Assembly: GCA_023333625.1 (NCBI GenBank)
Contig: CM041639.1
Location: 8,010,952 to 8,074,951 of the forward strand
Direction: 5' to 3'
Length of the DNA: 64,000 nucleotides
DNA from: Bothriochloa decipiens
Taxonomy: Eukaryota > Streptophyta > Magnoliopsida > Poales > Poaceae
Positions 1 through 11,600 of the stretch are shown here, one piece after another. A program made the translations under genes and the position numbers. Each line of letters begins with the position of its first letter. The stretch's first letter is position 1. Below the pieces are notes generated by a model. It was given only the letters and a program-made list of their open reading frames with translations. It was not told the DNA's origin and did not search any database.

Positions 1-813
1 AGTTGTTGTCAAGTTAACTAAAGAAAATTTAATTTATATTTTTGTAAAGCTTAATTTTCCTATGTTTTGCCTTCCACAGATTGGATTAATTTTTATTGTG
101 CCAAAAATAAATTTAGGAATCCATTTAAGCTGTGAGTAAGTTTTCTATTCTCTTTTTCTTAATCTTAAAAAAATATAAGTCTAAAAATAAATTTCAAGTT
201 TTGAAGATTTCACTATCCAATGCAACATCAATTTATTTTCCGTAATTTCGTAACAGAACTCCAACATGTTGTCTTTGATAAAGTAATAAGTAGTTCATTC
301 CTACAAGTCACAAAAAGGAATGGAAGCAGAGGATTAACCATATATCATTTGAATCTCACTAAGAATAGCGTAGAAACTTCACTAGAAACGATAAAGAATA
401 ATAATAGCAATGCAGTGCTGACGGTGAGGAAGATGCCACGCTCACCACGGTTGTTCTGAATTTTTTTAATTTGTTATAATTAAAGATAATGAAAACTGGA
501 AATTTTGAATTTGTTTAATATAAAATTACACATAAAAAGGTAAACTTTAAACTGTTCCAATAATTCAGAAGGGTGAATATAAGTGAGAACGAATATATGG
601 TCCCTCCACACAAGATGCACTAGTTATTTTGCACAAGAAACTTTTCATACCCGTCCCAGTATTATTATCAGCACAGACCAACCAACATGGTAATAAAATT
701 ATCATTTGCCACATCTGCCAACTGCAGACTAGCAATGACCAAGCGCAAGCACAGATCCTAAATATTACGATAAAAAAAACATGACACATACAAAAGTCAG
801 CAAAGGAAATCTT
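1..813. other. AT-rich flank and probable 3' UTR, no gene recognised
   Basis: This stretch is AT-rich and shows no coding region I can support. The short open frames here have no family features. The right part, just below 814, is probably the 3' untranslated region of the minus-strand gene whose stop codon is at 814-816. Confidence 0.5.
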
Positions 814-3082
814 CTAGGCCTTAAACTTCTCTCTGTCATGTGGAGCATTGTAATCAATGTTCGGGCCTACAGGGATGATCCCGTATGGATTAATGGGTGA
901 GTGGCCTCCATAGTAGCTCTTTCGTATGTGCTCCATGTGCACCGTGCTGCTAATACCAGGAACTTGGTAGATGTCCTTGGTGTAATTAAACAGATTTGAA
1001 TATTCCGTGATAAGCTTCTTGTTGCATTTGAAGTAAACAGAGTAAACCTGTAGAGGAAAAAAAACACATCAGTACTCATAACTTCTACCGAAAGACAAAC
1101 CAGAAGGAAATGGTTTTAATGACAATCCATAAGTTTTAAGTGTTAATGAAAACAAAAATGAATTAAGATATAGCTTCAGACAACAGTATCGAACTCCATG
1201 CATTGTTTGTCTGCATAGAAGTGCAGAAGTATGATCTGAGAATTTTGTTAAACCTTTTCTGCATACAACTTTTGCAATTGCTTAAAGGATGACTCCAAAT
1301 AGTCTCACTCTGCAACTGACTCATTTGGTGCTCTGACTCTCGCTGAGAACATCCGACAAACATTTATGCTAACTGCTGCCATCACAAGACAGATGTAAAA
1401 CCGAAAAAGATTCAGTTGTTGTTTTCCAAATTGAAACCATTGTAACCATTCATGGTTATTTGAAGAGCCAAATATTAAATATATTCAGGGGGCGGGATTC
1501 TCTCCCCTCCTGTTTATTTCTCAAAAAAAACGAAAAAGTAGCTGCGAGAGGTCAGCAACCATGCAGAATGTGTATTTCTGGTGTTTGAGCATGAACTACT
1601 GGAGATACATTGGGTACACCTACAGCCTGAACTCAACAAGCTAAGATGGGACACCAATGTTTCAACAAAACATCTAAGAAATTTAGAACAAGCCAACATG
1701 ATAGATTTTACATATATTTTTTCTTTTCTTCTATGAAGAAAACAAAACCATACCTCATCGAATCTTATAAGAGTTGAGAACATCAGATAAACATTTATGC
1801 TAAGTGAGATACCATCATAACAAAGTTGTACAACCAATAGCTGGGTGAGATCAGCAACTCTGCTAAATGTTAAATCGATCTAGTACACGCTCCATAGTTC
1901 TGGTATTTGGATATAACATTTCGATTCTCTTGTTAAAGGAGATTAAGGGATCATGAACTACTGAACATAACAAGATGTAACACTAATACAAGATTTTACA
2001 TATGTTTTTTGCTCTTCCATTAAGAAATTCATACCTCATCGAATCTTATAAGAGTTGTAAACAAGCGGACATCTGCCTCTGTAAGTTGATTGCCACATAG
2101 AAAGCGCTGCCTGCTTAGAATATCCTCACATTTGTCCAGAGCTTCATACAGTTTCGTGACAGCCTACAAACAGATTCAGAACAAAAGAAGTAGTAGTGCC
2201 GGTCAGACATAGGAAACACACCCAATTTTACTTCCAAGAAACCATGTATAACCGATAGATTTACCTCATCGTAAGGCCCCTGCTGCTTTGCAAAGCCACA
2301 TTTGTAGACGCCGATGTTTATCGCCTCAAACACCAACTCGTTGATCTCATCAATGGAGGCCTGTAAATGAGCAGGGTAGAGATCCAGGGCAGGATTCTCG
2401 GCGAACTCGTTGAACTCAGTGTTGAGCATCCGGATGATCTCGGAGCTCTCGTTGTTGACGATGGTCTTGAGCTGCTTGTCCCACAGAACCTGCTCACACA
2501 ACGCATCCATTAGCTAAGCTAGCTAGCACAATACAGAGACACGACAGAACACAGGTCAACGCAATTGACAGTCTCTACTTACAGGGACGCTTGGTTTCCC
2601 GGCGTAGTTTGCACTGGCCATCTCGTAGAGCTCCCTGATGCTCTTGGCTCCGTTGATAGTGTCGGGCTCGGCGCCGGGCTCCTCGTCGGCGGTGGCAGGG
2701 AACACCCACCCCATGTGGTCGTCGGTCTTCTTGGTCCTCTCAAAGATGGGCTTCACCGACTAGAGAATCCAATTCACAGACACGCAGAGAGAGAAGAAAT
2801 CAATGGATTTTTATTCATGATCTCAAAGATGGGATGCGAAGAATCGATCGAGCTTTGGTGGATTCTCACGGTGAATCCGATGGCATGGTCGAGGCCCTTG
2901 AGCTTGAGGTAGGCGAGGCAGCGGCACGCCCAGGGGCAGGAGTAGGAGACGTAGAGGTGGTACCGTCCCGGGGCGGCGGCGAACCGGGCGGAGATGTCCC
3001 TCGACACGAAGCTCCGGAAGGTGGACGGCGCCGGGTCGAAGGCCCCGGAGTCGGTCACTTCGTCGCGCGCCGACCGCGCCAT
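814..3082 (-). CDS. Glutathionyl-hydroquinone reductase (Xi-class GST-like, YqjG family), 5 exons
   Basis: The family removes glutathione from glutathionyl-hydroquinones, using a catalytic cysteine and a second glutathione; it is soluble. Exons, in minus-strand order, are 3082-2870, 2759-2583, 2489-2265, 2163-2035 and 1047-814. All introns are GT-AG and phase 0, giving 325 residues, a normal family length. Exon 1 carries the thioredoxin-fold motif SYSCPWACR with the expected catalytic Cys in CPW. Exon 2 has GFT/SVKPIFERTK and DDHMGWVFP, and exon 3 has WDKQLKTIVNNESSEIIRM. The helical C-terminal domain follows, ending near PHDREKF. I chose the ATG at 3082 (MARSARDEV). The frame stays open upstream to a GTG, but there is no further ATG before a stop, and relatives I recall start with MARSA. 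Introns are short except the last (1048-2034), which contains a local duplication. It looks intact. I am confident of the family but not of the physiological substrate. Confidence 0.93.
1540..2065 (-). repeat. Imperfect direct duplication in the last intron of the reductase gene, including the 3' end of exon 4
   Basis: Two related stretches, about 1540-1800 and about 1840-2065, share several blocks. The clearest is the stretch read on plus as CATACCTCATCGAATCTTAT, at 2030-2049 and again near 1752-1771. This block is the 3' end of exon 4 (coding TLIRFDEV) plus its GT splice donor. The left copy is therefore a decoy exon end with a donor site inside the intron. Other shared blocks are 'cagcaac', 'catgaactactg' and 'gattttacatat'. 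The left copy continues into a stop after a few codons. Confidence 0.7.
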
Positions 3083-3925
3083 CTCCAGAGCCGGCAGCGG
3101 GTCGTGGAGGGTCGCCGGAAGTAGAGGACGGGCCACGGAACTCGGGGAAAACTGCCTTTGTCACTCTGCGTGCTCCACCTGGAAGGACCCGCCGGGGACT
3201 GGAGGAATTACGTATCTTGTTCTTAGTGCTCTCTGTCGCTGTCCATGTCCACTCCAGTTGGGTTTGTGGTTTCTGACCAAACTAATGATTGTAGGTTTTC
3301 GAATCCTACCTGGGACTGGGATAGGCTTGTTATTTCTCCTTGGAGATCGTTGTGTGCAAGATGCAGCTCACCTCTTTGAGAGGTGATGCTTCGGTTTGTC
3401 AATTGGAAAAAGACGGTAGGAATGTAGTGTCTGAACGATTTACCGAGTTCAGAATCTGGCCATCTCAAGTTAGCAGGAACTAGAAGGATTACCCGCACGT
3501 TGCCGCGGGTATGCAAGAGAAAATACGGATGATTTTAATTAGTTGCTAGCTTCTTTATAGAAGTGGAATTCATAGAGAAGTTGGATGTACATGAGAGTTT
3601 GATGCTAGATGGAGTTATCCTGGAAATAGCTTGGTACGGCACCTAGTGTTTGAATCCTGAGCAGGAGCTCCCCAACCAGTGGCCTTTGCCATTGCGCCAT
3701 GAGCCCCTTCACGCTATGAATGATCAGGATTGGGCCTGTACTCGAGGTGTAGGTCAGTCAAATTTGCTAGTTTTCCAAAAGTACTGGGAATTTGTCATGT
3801 GAATTTGTTATGTGATAAATAATAAATCTATATCTTCTAGCCCTGGAGCATTGCCTAGAGAGGCTGGGATGGGACCTTCAAGTGTGTTGTTTGCCAACGA
3901 AAGCCGCATGAGACTAGGCAGACGT
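3083..3925. other. Upstream region of the reductase gene; no gene recognised
   Basis: The part nearest 3083 is GC-rich and is probably the 5' UTR and promoter of the reductase. The remainder is ordinary intergenic sequence. Open frames here (for example minus 3223-3516) show no convincing domain. Confidence 0.4.
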
Positions 3926-4575
3926 TCACAAGTGTTGGGTGGCAATGCTTTGCATGTTATTCCCTAGAAATGGAGAACACAGGGAAGACAGACTAAAGAC
4001 GGCATGTGGAACTTCACCTGAAAGCCTATTGCTGCTTAGGTCCAAGGTTTCTAAATTCACCAATTGGCCAAGCTCATCGGGAATTCTTCCCTCGAGTTGA
4101 TTTGAACTCAAACAGAGATATCCTAGATTTGACAGTAGGCCGATTTTCGGAGTAACTGAACCTACGAGCAAGTTTGAAGATAAATCTATGTAGACCAAGT
4201 TGGAGCAATTAGTAAGTGCATTTGGAATAATCCCAGACAAATTGTTCCCGTCCAAGCAAAGCTCTCGAAGATGCTGCAGGCGGCCAAGGAGAGGCAAGGG
4301 ACCAGTAAAGTAATTTGCAGAGGTGAAGTTAGTAAGGTTGCCAAGGAAAGAGCTGATTCGGCCTGACAAACTCAGAGCGGAGAGGTAGAGTCTCCGGACA
4401 CGGTACGGTTGCGTCGGGGTGCACGTGACACCATTCCACCGGCAGAAGCGATACCCTGCTTGAAATGGAGCAGCGAGCCAAGATCTTGGTTGCTCTCATC
4501 AACTCTAGAGCAATGGATGTTGGCAACTCCTCCGTAACACAAGAGCAGCAAGGACAGCAGTATATGCATGTTCAT
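3926..4575 (-). pseudogene. LRR receptor-kinase 5' fragment (Xa21/LRK-like), broken
   Basis: The minus strand begins at 4575 with a signal peptide (MNMHILLSLLLLCYGG), followed by a leucine-rich-repeat N-cap beginning DLGSLLHFKQGI. The reading frame is then lost. The second half of the cap (FCRWNGVTC) continues in another frame, and the usual residues between FKQGI and the W..C..W.GV.C part are missing, so a small deletion is likely. From about 4445 the second frame runs through about five LRRs of the plant type (LxxLxLxxNxLxGxIP), for example NLGYLCLSSNQLEGRIP and NLETLDLSSNRLSGEVP, to a stop at 3926. No transmembrane or kinase domain follows. In the family the ectodomain senses ligands at the plasma membrane. 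This copy is a truncated relic. Confidence 0.75.
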
Positions 4576-4960
4576 TTTCACCAAGGGTTGCTTGCTTGGA
4601 TAGTACGCCAGTGATCTGCAAGGCAAAGCATAAATGCATACCCGGCAAGATGTTCACTCGCAGGACAGAATTGCAGCAAGGAGAAATGCTTTAGAAGAAG
4701 ATACGCCAGTAGGGGGACACTAACCAAAATCTAGCCAGCAAGGAGAAATGCCTTACAAATCTGCTTGGTTCTTTCTTTGAACTTCAAATCTGCCTGGTTC
4801 TGCCGGCTGGGTGACGGTGTGAGAACTAAATTTATTTGGATGTGTTGTTGTGAGGTCATACAGGGTTTATTAACAACAGGCCTCACGTCCTCATGCTTGT
4901 ACTTTACCAAATCTTGACAGTGGTCACGTCTACATATCTGTACTTTACCTAATCTTGACC

Positions 4961-5128
4961 ACGGTAAAAAAGGGCGTATCCAGTGCCTTAGGCTCCTGCA
5001 CTGCGGGGTCTGGGAAAGGAAAAATAACCAGTAGCCATTCCTGCACAAATGTGCAGAGGCTGAAACTTAAACCCTGAACCTCTTAGTCACAGACGGTAAA
5101 GCTCTACCACTTGCACCAGGGCCGCCGT
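4961..5128 (-). mobile_element. Au-type SINE (tRNA-derived retroposon)
   Basis: Read on minus, the element starts near 5128 with a tRNA-like A box (GGTGCAAGTGGTAGAGC). A decayed B box (GGTTCAGGGTTTAAGTTTC) and a CCAGACCCCGCA block follow, and it ends in GCACTGGATACGCCCTTTTTT. That order of motifs matches the Au SINE of flowering plants as I remember it. A direct repeat of about 20 bp (gt-a/c-ctttacctaatc-t/c-tgacc) lies on both sides, at 4939-4960 and 5136-5157, and would fit a target-site duplication. A third copy at about 4898-4919 makes that less certain. Confidence 0.72.
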
Positions 5129-5157
5129 TCAAATTTGTCCTTTACCTAATCCTGACC

Positions 5158-5608
5158 TCCATTGCTGCAAAGCCCGAAGACCTCGAGTCTGTCAATCAAA
5201 TTTGCTAGTTGAATACAGACCACATGACTTAACTGTTTCAACAGGTGGTGTGTTGTTGCAGACATGCAGTTGTATTGGGACACACTTCCAGATTGGCACT
5301 CCTCTCCAACACAGGTTCTACCACTCCACATTCATTTAACTACCACATTCATTTTGGATTCGTGATTCAAGAAAGAGTTACACTTGCCCATTGCAGGTGT
5401 ATTATCAAACAGAGATTGTGGTTACAACTCGACTGGCAGCTCAGCAAGCTCCTTACCTCTCTATCCTACAGAAAAATCAGAAATCAACGCCTACAATAGC
5501 TGATGCTCTGCTAAACGTGTCCAGCCAAAACAGAAGAGAGAAGCTAGTTGCCTTGAGAGTGTAAGCGTATGGGTCAAAACTGGAGAGACGATCTTCAGCT
5601 CCATCCAA
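5158..5608. other. Probable 3' UTR and downstream flank of the MBOAT gene
   Basis: No coding region recognised. The right part, next to the stop codon at 5609-5611, is probably 3' UTR of the minus-strand gene. Confidence 0.4.
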
Positions 5609-8600
5609 TCACCCCAGGCACGTGCGTACATCACGTATGTGGAACATAAGCTGCAATGATGTCACCACCAATCAGTAAAAGAGGGCACAAATGGTCAACA
5701 AAACTGATTTAGTGAGCCATCACCTTGACACCCACGTAGAAGGTAGTAAATATGAAGGCAAGGGCAGGCATGGCTGCAAAATGGGAACGTGTATTAACCA
5801 CAAAGGCCACTGGACCATGTACATTCTGACTCACCATGGAATGTAGACCATAATACGAAATTCATCGCAAGTTATGGTGTGAAGTTGCAACTCACCATCT
5901 TTCCCAGCCATTTTTGAGATCAGAACTTTAATCCCAGATGGTCCCACAACATAACCGACAAGGTTTGCCACCTGTGCACGAAATATCTCAGAAATAGCGT
6001 TGACATGTAACTATGTATGAATGGCTGATCTGATGTACGGCTGGATTTCCTTTTATGCCCGCCATTGTCCAAATGATCATGGCACATTTGAGTTTTCCAT
6101 CCAATATTACATGAATAATTTCATGAAGTCTCTCAGTATTTCTTGGTTATGTATTGTTCAATATCTTCGATTCTTTTAATGCAAGGAGATCAGGTAATAA
6201 TTGCATGCATTCTTTTAGCTGCGCATGCAGAAACAGATATAGAACATACCATAAGACAGCTGATTGTCACAGCACCAGCAATTGCTTTAAATTCACGATG
6301 AACAAGGATCCCAAGGGAACTACTTGCCTGCAAAAAAAAAAAAATAAGAATATATATTAGATGGTACCATTGTTAAATTTCCATAAACATTTTGCAAGAA
6401 TGCCAAAATATCCAGGCATCTAAGAAAAATCATTCCAGCAGATATCTTGAAATCTTTTTTGTATCATATTGGCATGGAGTTATTTGGATCCTCAATAAAT
6501 ATACCATCCTTAACTCAAATCAAAACTACAAAATGGATCAAGTTTCTCAAACAAAGACAACTTGGTATGTTTCAAGTATATTTAGTATCTTGATGTAGCT
6601 GTTTTTAAACTAGATTGCAGTAGCTTCTAAGAGCTCTTTAAATAAACTTTACCTGAAATTTGCTGGACAGAGATTTGACCAATATCTCTGGAACAAAAAA
6701 TAAGCAAGTTAACCACGCCCATGAAACAAGTTTCCTGTTTATGCAATCAAACAGAACAATCCGAGTCATTACGTCTGATGTATCAACAGAGTCCGCAAGC
6801 ATGTCAACTGTAAAATTCTGCAGAAGCTACCATTCCAAATCATGCCAGACTGCTACAAACGTGAATATCACCCAGATACTCAGTAGCTTTCTTTGAGAAC
6901 CACCAAGAGGAATGTACAAGTACCTGCAATAACCAAGAGGACAATCAAACAAAGCAACATGGACAAATCAATGTCTGTATATTGGTCCATCTACCAACTC
7001 TACTAGTATAGACATGTACCATCTCTATATACAAGCTTCATGCTGTAAATGTATGCAAAACTATAATGTAAACATTTGATGCAGCTTCCAGTGAAGCTTA
7101 AACAAGAAACGAACTATATGTTACTTCAAGCAAAACCAAAAAAGAAAAAAGCAAGACAAATATATGTGGTAATGGTAACCCAGAACACATTTAAACCACC
7201 TGACACATACCTAACCAACCATCTGTTAAAAGAAGCATGCCAGCTTTTCCAGAAACTCTCCAGATCGTGGCAGTTATTTATGCACCTGGGCATGTTTTCA
7301 GGTGTCTCGACTCCTCCGACCTGAGATGAAGTGCTCAGCTTTAAAGTTTATCAAAAAAATAACATAAAACAGATGCTGAAATCAGAACAAAGTTGTGTCG
7401 ATACCAACGCTATCCAGTACATAAATAAGTGTTCGAGACAAATAAAACATATAATACTGTATGTCAGAGTAGCACTGAATACAAAATTTAAATATTGAAA
7501 TACCAGTGACCAAAACCGGAAGTAGCGCCAAATAAGAAAGAATTTCAACCACATAAAGTTTAAAACCTGCATTGAAAAGTTTGAGAAGCCAATGAGCTTG
7601 ATTATTAACCAAATGAACCAAGCCAACAAAGCAGCTCCAGATTCCAGAATGTTAGCTACGAACAGAGGTATAACACATACTGAAGTTGGACAATAAAACC
7701 AACCCAGAGAGTAATACAAAAATGAAAAGCCATGATGCTCTGATAGGTGGTGCAAGAAAACTTATATGTAAGTAATGAATTAACAAAATCTAACAAATAA
7801 GGAACAATGCATATGCTGCTTCACATTGACTAAAAAGGAGACAAATAAAATTGCATAAGTGACAAACTCAGAAGTAAGGCCTGGAGCACTTACAGGAAAT
7901 ATAATATGTATAAAAGTTATAATGTAATTTTTTTATGAGAATGCACAATATAATCTTACCCCATAACTGATGATGAAGATCTCAAATGGGGATAAGTGCT
8001 GCCATAATCGGCTGTCATCAGAATATTTAATCAAATTTCAGAATATAGTATATAACCATTATAAGAAGGAATAAAAAGTTAACCACATAGTATGAAGACA
8101 AGGAAATACCTTACTACAAAGGCATTGTAGTGGAAAAAGTGTGTCATGCCTTCCATAATGAGGAAGCTTAAGATCCACCTCAGGCCATACAAAGATATTT
8201 GTCCAAATGAATAATTTTTCTGAGGTACCTCTAACTGCAAGATCGCTACATCACAAACAGGTTAGTATGCATAACTACTGGGACATTTCTATGGAAAGCT
8301 ACTGTTAAACCACTACATGAATTAGAAACACAACCGAAATTCATCTCCAAAACTCTGCATACAATTTCTTAAGTGTTAAGAGTATAATTATAACAGCCCA
8401 TATTGGGCTTATGGCCCATTGGCCTTGTACTCCTAGTCTGACTTGTATTAGTACCACATTGTAACTTGTACATGTATTGCAAGCCTTCCAGGCTATATAT
8501 ATGAAAGGTCACCCCCCTATTGGGTGTGCGGTGTTTCTCTACATGGTATCAATCTAATCACGATCCTCGCTTCTTCTGCCCGTGCGCCCTACCTCTAGGG

Positions 8601-11600
8601 CTCGCGCCATCGCACCACAGGGCCGCCGCCGCCTCCCCGGCCGCCGTGCCCCTCCGGCCGCCGCCGCGCACCAGCGCCCTCAGCCGCTCCACTCAGCCGC
8701 GCCGGTCCGCCGCCCGCCTGCCGCCGCCCCGGCCGCTCGACTTCGTCGCGCCGCCCAGGCCGCCGCCAACCCGGCCGCCCGACTTCGTCGCACCGCCCAG
8801 GCCGCCGCCTCACCAGGCCGTCCGACTTCGTCGCGCCGCCGCCTACCCGCGCCCCTGCTCCTCGCGATCCGGCGCGCCAGTCCGTCATGACGGAATCGTC
8901 GCAGTCCTCTGCTACCTCTGGCATCCTCGGGTCGTCAACATCCGGCGCCATGGGAGACGGCGTCGCCCTGCCTTCTTCGCTGCCTATGCAGCCGTCAACG
9001 TGAAGCAGCACGTTCCGATCTCCCTCAGCCTCGAGCGTCCCAACTACTCCAAGTGGAAGGCGTTCTTTACCACCCTCTGCGGCAAGTACAGGTTGCTCGG
9101 CCACATCGATGGCACGGAGGACGTGCGCCCGGCTGACCCCACGTGGTCTCAGCCCGACGCCTGCATCCGTGGCTGGATGTACGGCTCCTGCGACAACACC
9201 GTCCTCGACCTCGCTATGGAGCCCGATCAAGACGCGCGCGCTCTGTACGTCTGCATTGAGGCCCTGTTCCAGGCGAACAAGAAGCCTCGGGCGATCGTCC
9301 TCGGGCAGGAGTTCCACAGCATGTCCCAGGGCGATCTCTCCGTCGACGCCTACGCGCAACAGATGAAGCACACCACCGATGCACTGCGGGAGGTTGGGCA
9401 TACCATCTCCCCCTCGCAGCTCGTGCTCAATCTCCTGCGCGGCATCAATCCCCGCTTCGCCACCACCGCCGACATCATCGCCAACACGTCGCCGCTTCCC
9501 GACTTCAAGTCTGCCACCAACATGCTTCGCGTCAAGGAACTTCGTCTCGGCAGCGAGGGTAAAGAGGTTTCGTCATCAGCGCTCGCCGCTTCCACCAACT
9601 CCTCTTGCACCTCGCCTTCCTGCCAGTCCACCTCTTCGGCCTCCAATCGTGGAGGTGGTGGCAAGGGCAAGGGGGGCAAGGGCAAAGGTGGCCATGGCGG
9701 CAACGGCAACGGCAACGGCACCAACAGCGGCGGTGGGCGCAACCAGCAGCAGCGTGGCGCCCCTCAGGGTGTCTCCGGCGGTCGTCAGGCTCCTCAGCCG
9801 GCCTACCCTTGGGTTTGCTACAACCCTTGGGCCGTCCAGTGGACTCCTCAGTAGCAGGAGCAGCAGTGGGGTGCGCCATCAGCGCCTCCCCCACCGCCTC
9901 CGCCTCCGCATCAGGCTCACACTGCCTTCGCGCCACCCCAGTTCTCTGCGCCCCCGGCGTACGGATCCTGGGATCAGGCCAGCCTGATCGCCACCCTCAA
10001 CCAGATGGCGATTCAGGGGTCCAACTCCTGGGTCATGGACAGCGGAGCGACATCCCACATGTCCTCCAATGACGGTATTCTCCTTTCCTGTCTCCCGATG
10101 CCACCGTCCTCCATCACGGTCGGCAACGGGCAATCTATTCCTGTTCTTAGTCGTGGCACATCTCTTTTACAAATAGCTGATCGTCCTTTTCATCTTGATA
10201 ATGTTCTTGTCGCTCCCCAACTCACCCGTAACCTGTTATCTGTTCGACAGCTTACTCGCGACAATAATTGTTCAATCGAGTTTGACGCCTCTGGTTTTTC
10301 TGTTAAGGATCTCAAGACCAAGATGGTTCTCCTTCGGTGCAATAGCAACGGGGACCTCTACACCATTCCACATCACATGCCTCCTCGCTGTCATGTCGCC
10401 GTCATCTCCCCAGAGCTGTGACACTCCCGCCTTGGTCATCCAGCACCCGCTGTCGTCGCTACTCTAAATAAACTATCAGCTATCTAGTGTAATAAAGCAG
10501 CTCGCCGCATTTGTCATGCTTGCCAGCTCGGTAAACATGCTAGGCTGCCGTTTGCTAGTTCGGTCTCTAGTACATCAGCACCATTTGAACTTGTTCATTG
10601 TGATGTTTGGACCTCTCCAGTTGCGAGTATTTCTGGCTATAAATTTTATCTTGTGTTAGTTGATGATTATACACATTATTGTTGGACGTTCCCTCTTCGC
10701 CATAAATCTGAAGTTCATGACCACATTGTTCAGTTTGTTGCTTACGCTCACACACAATTCAGTTTTCCTCTACGCTGTTTTCAGGCAGATAATGGCACCG
10801 AGTTCCTCAACAATGCCACCGCCGCCTTCTTGGCTAGCCGCGGCATCCTACTTCGCACCTCGTGCCCCTACACATCTGCTCAGAATGGCAAGGCTGAGCG
10901 CATGCTCCGCACTCTGAACAATGTTGTTCGCACGCTTCTGATTCATGCCGCCATGCCTCCATCTTATTGGGTCGAAGCTCTCTCTACCGCCGTGTTTCTC
11001 ACAAACCGGCGGCCGTCCTCGTCCAAAAATAACGGTGTACCCTATCATCTTCTCCACCACAAGTGCCAGATTACTCCATCCTTCGTGTTTTTGGCTGCTT
11101 ATGTTACCCCAACCTTAGTGCCACGACTCGCCACCCTCGCTCCACGGCGTGTGTCTTCCTCGGTTACCCTTCTTCTCAGAAGGGCTACCGGTGTCTTGAC
11201 CTCTCCAGTCGCAAGATCATCATCTCGTGACACGTCGTTTTTGATGAGACTCACTTTCCGTTTGCGGCTTCAAAGCCTCAACTGGATTCTTTTGATTTTC
11301 TGTTACAGGACTTACTTCCCGCGCCTGCTCCGTCCACCTCGGGCGTTGAGCAAACGCGGGCCTTGGAGGATGCTGGCGACCCCGTCGGGCTCGACCCTGC
11401 CATCCTATGGCACGGCGCTGCCCACCGGCTGCCCCAGGCGTCCCGGCAGGCTACGGCTCCAGCACCACCTCCACTAGCAAGCGTCGTCGCCCCTGCTCCA
11501 AGCCAGGTGCCTCGGCAGGTCGCAGCTCCAGCGCCTCCTCCGCCATCCGGCCCTGTCGCCCCTGTCCGGCAGTGGTTCGGCATCCACTACAGTCGTCGTC

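Noticed and set aside
3223..3516. Minus open frame with LHLAHNDLQGEI, reminiscent of an LRR
   Set aside because: Only one repeat-like stretch is present, without the spacing of adjacent LRRs; likely chance.
8595..9401. Long open frame on minus (268 codons) opposite copia gag
   Set aside because: It is a GC-rich shadow of the plus-strand gag, which has clear family motifs.
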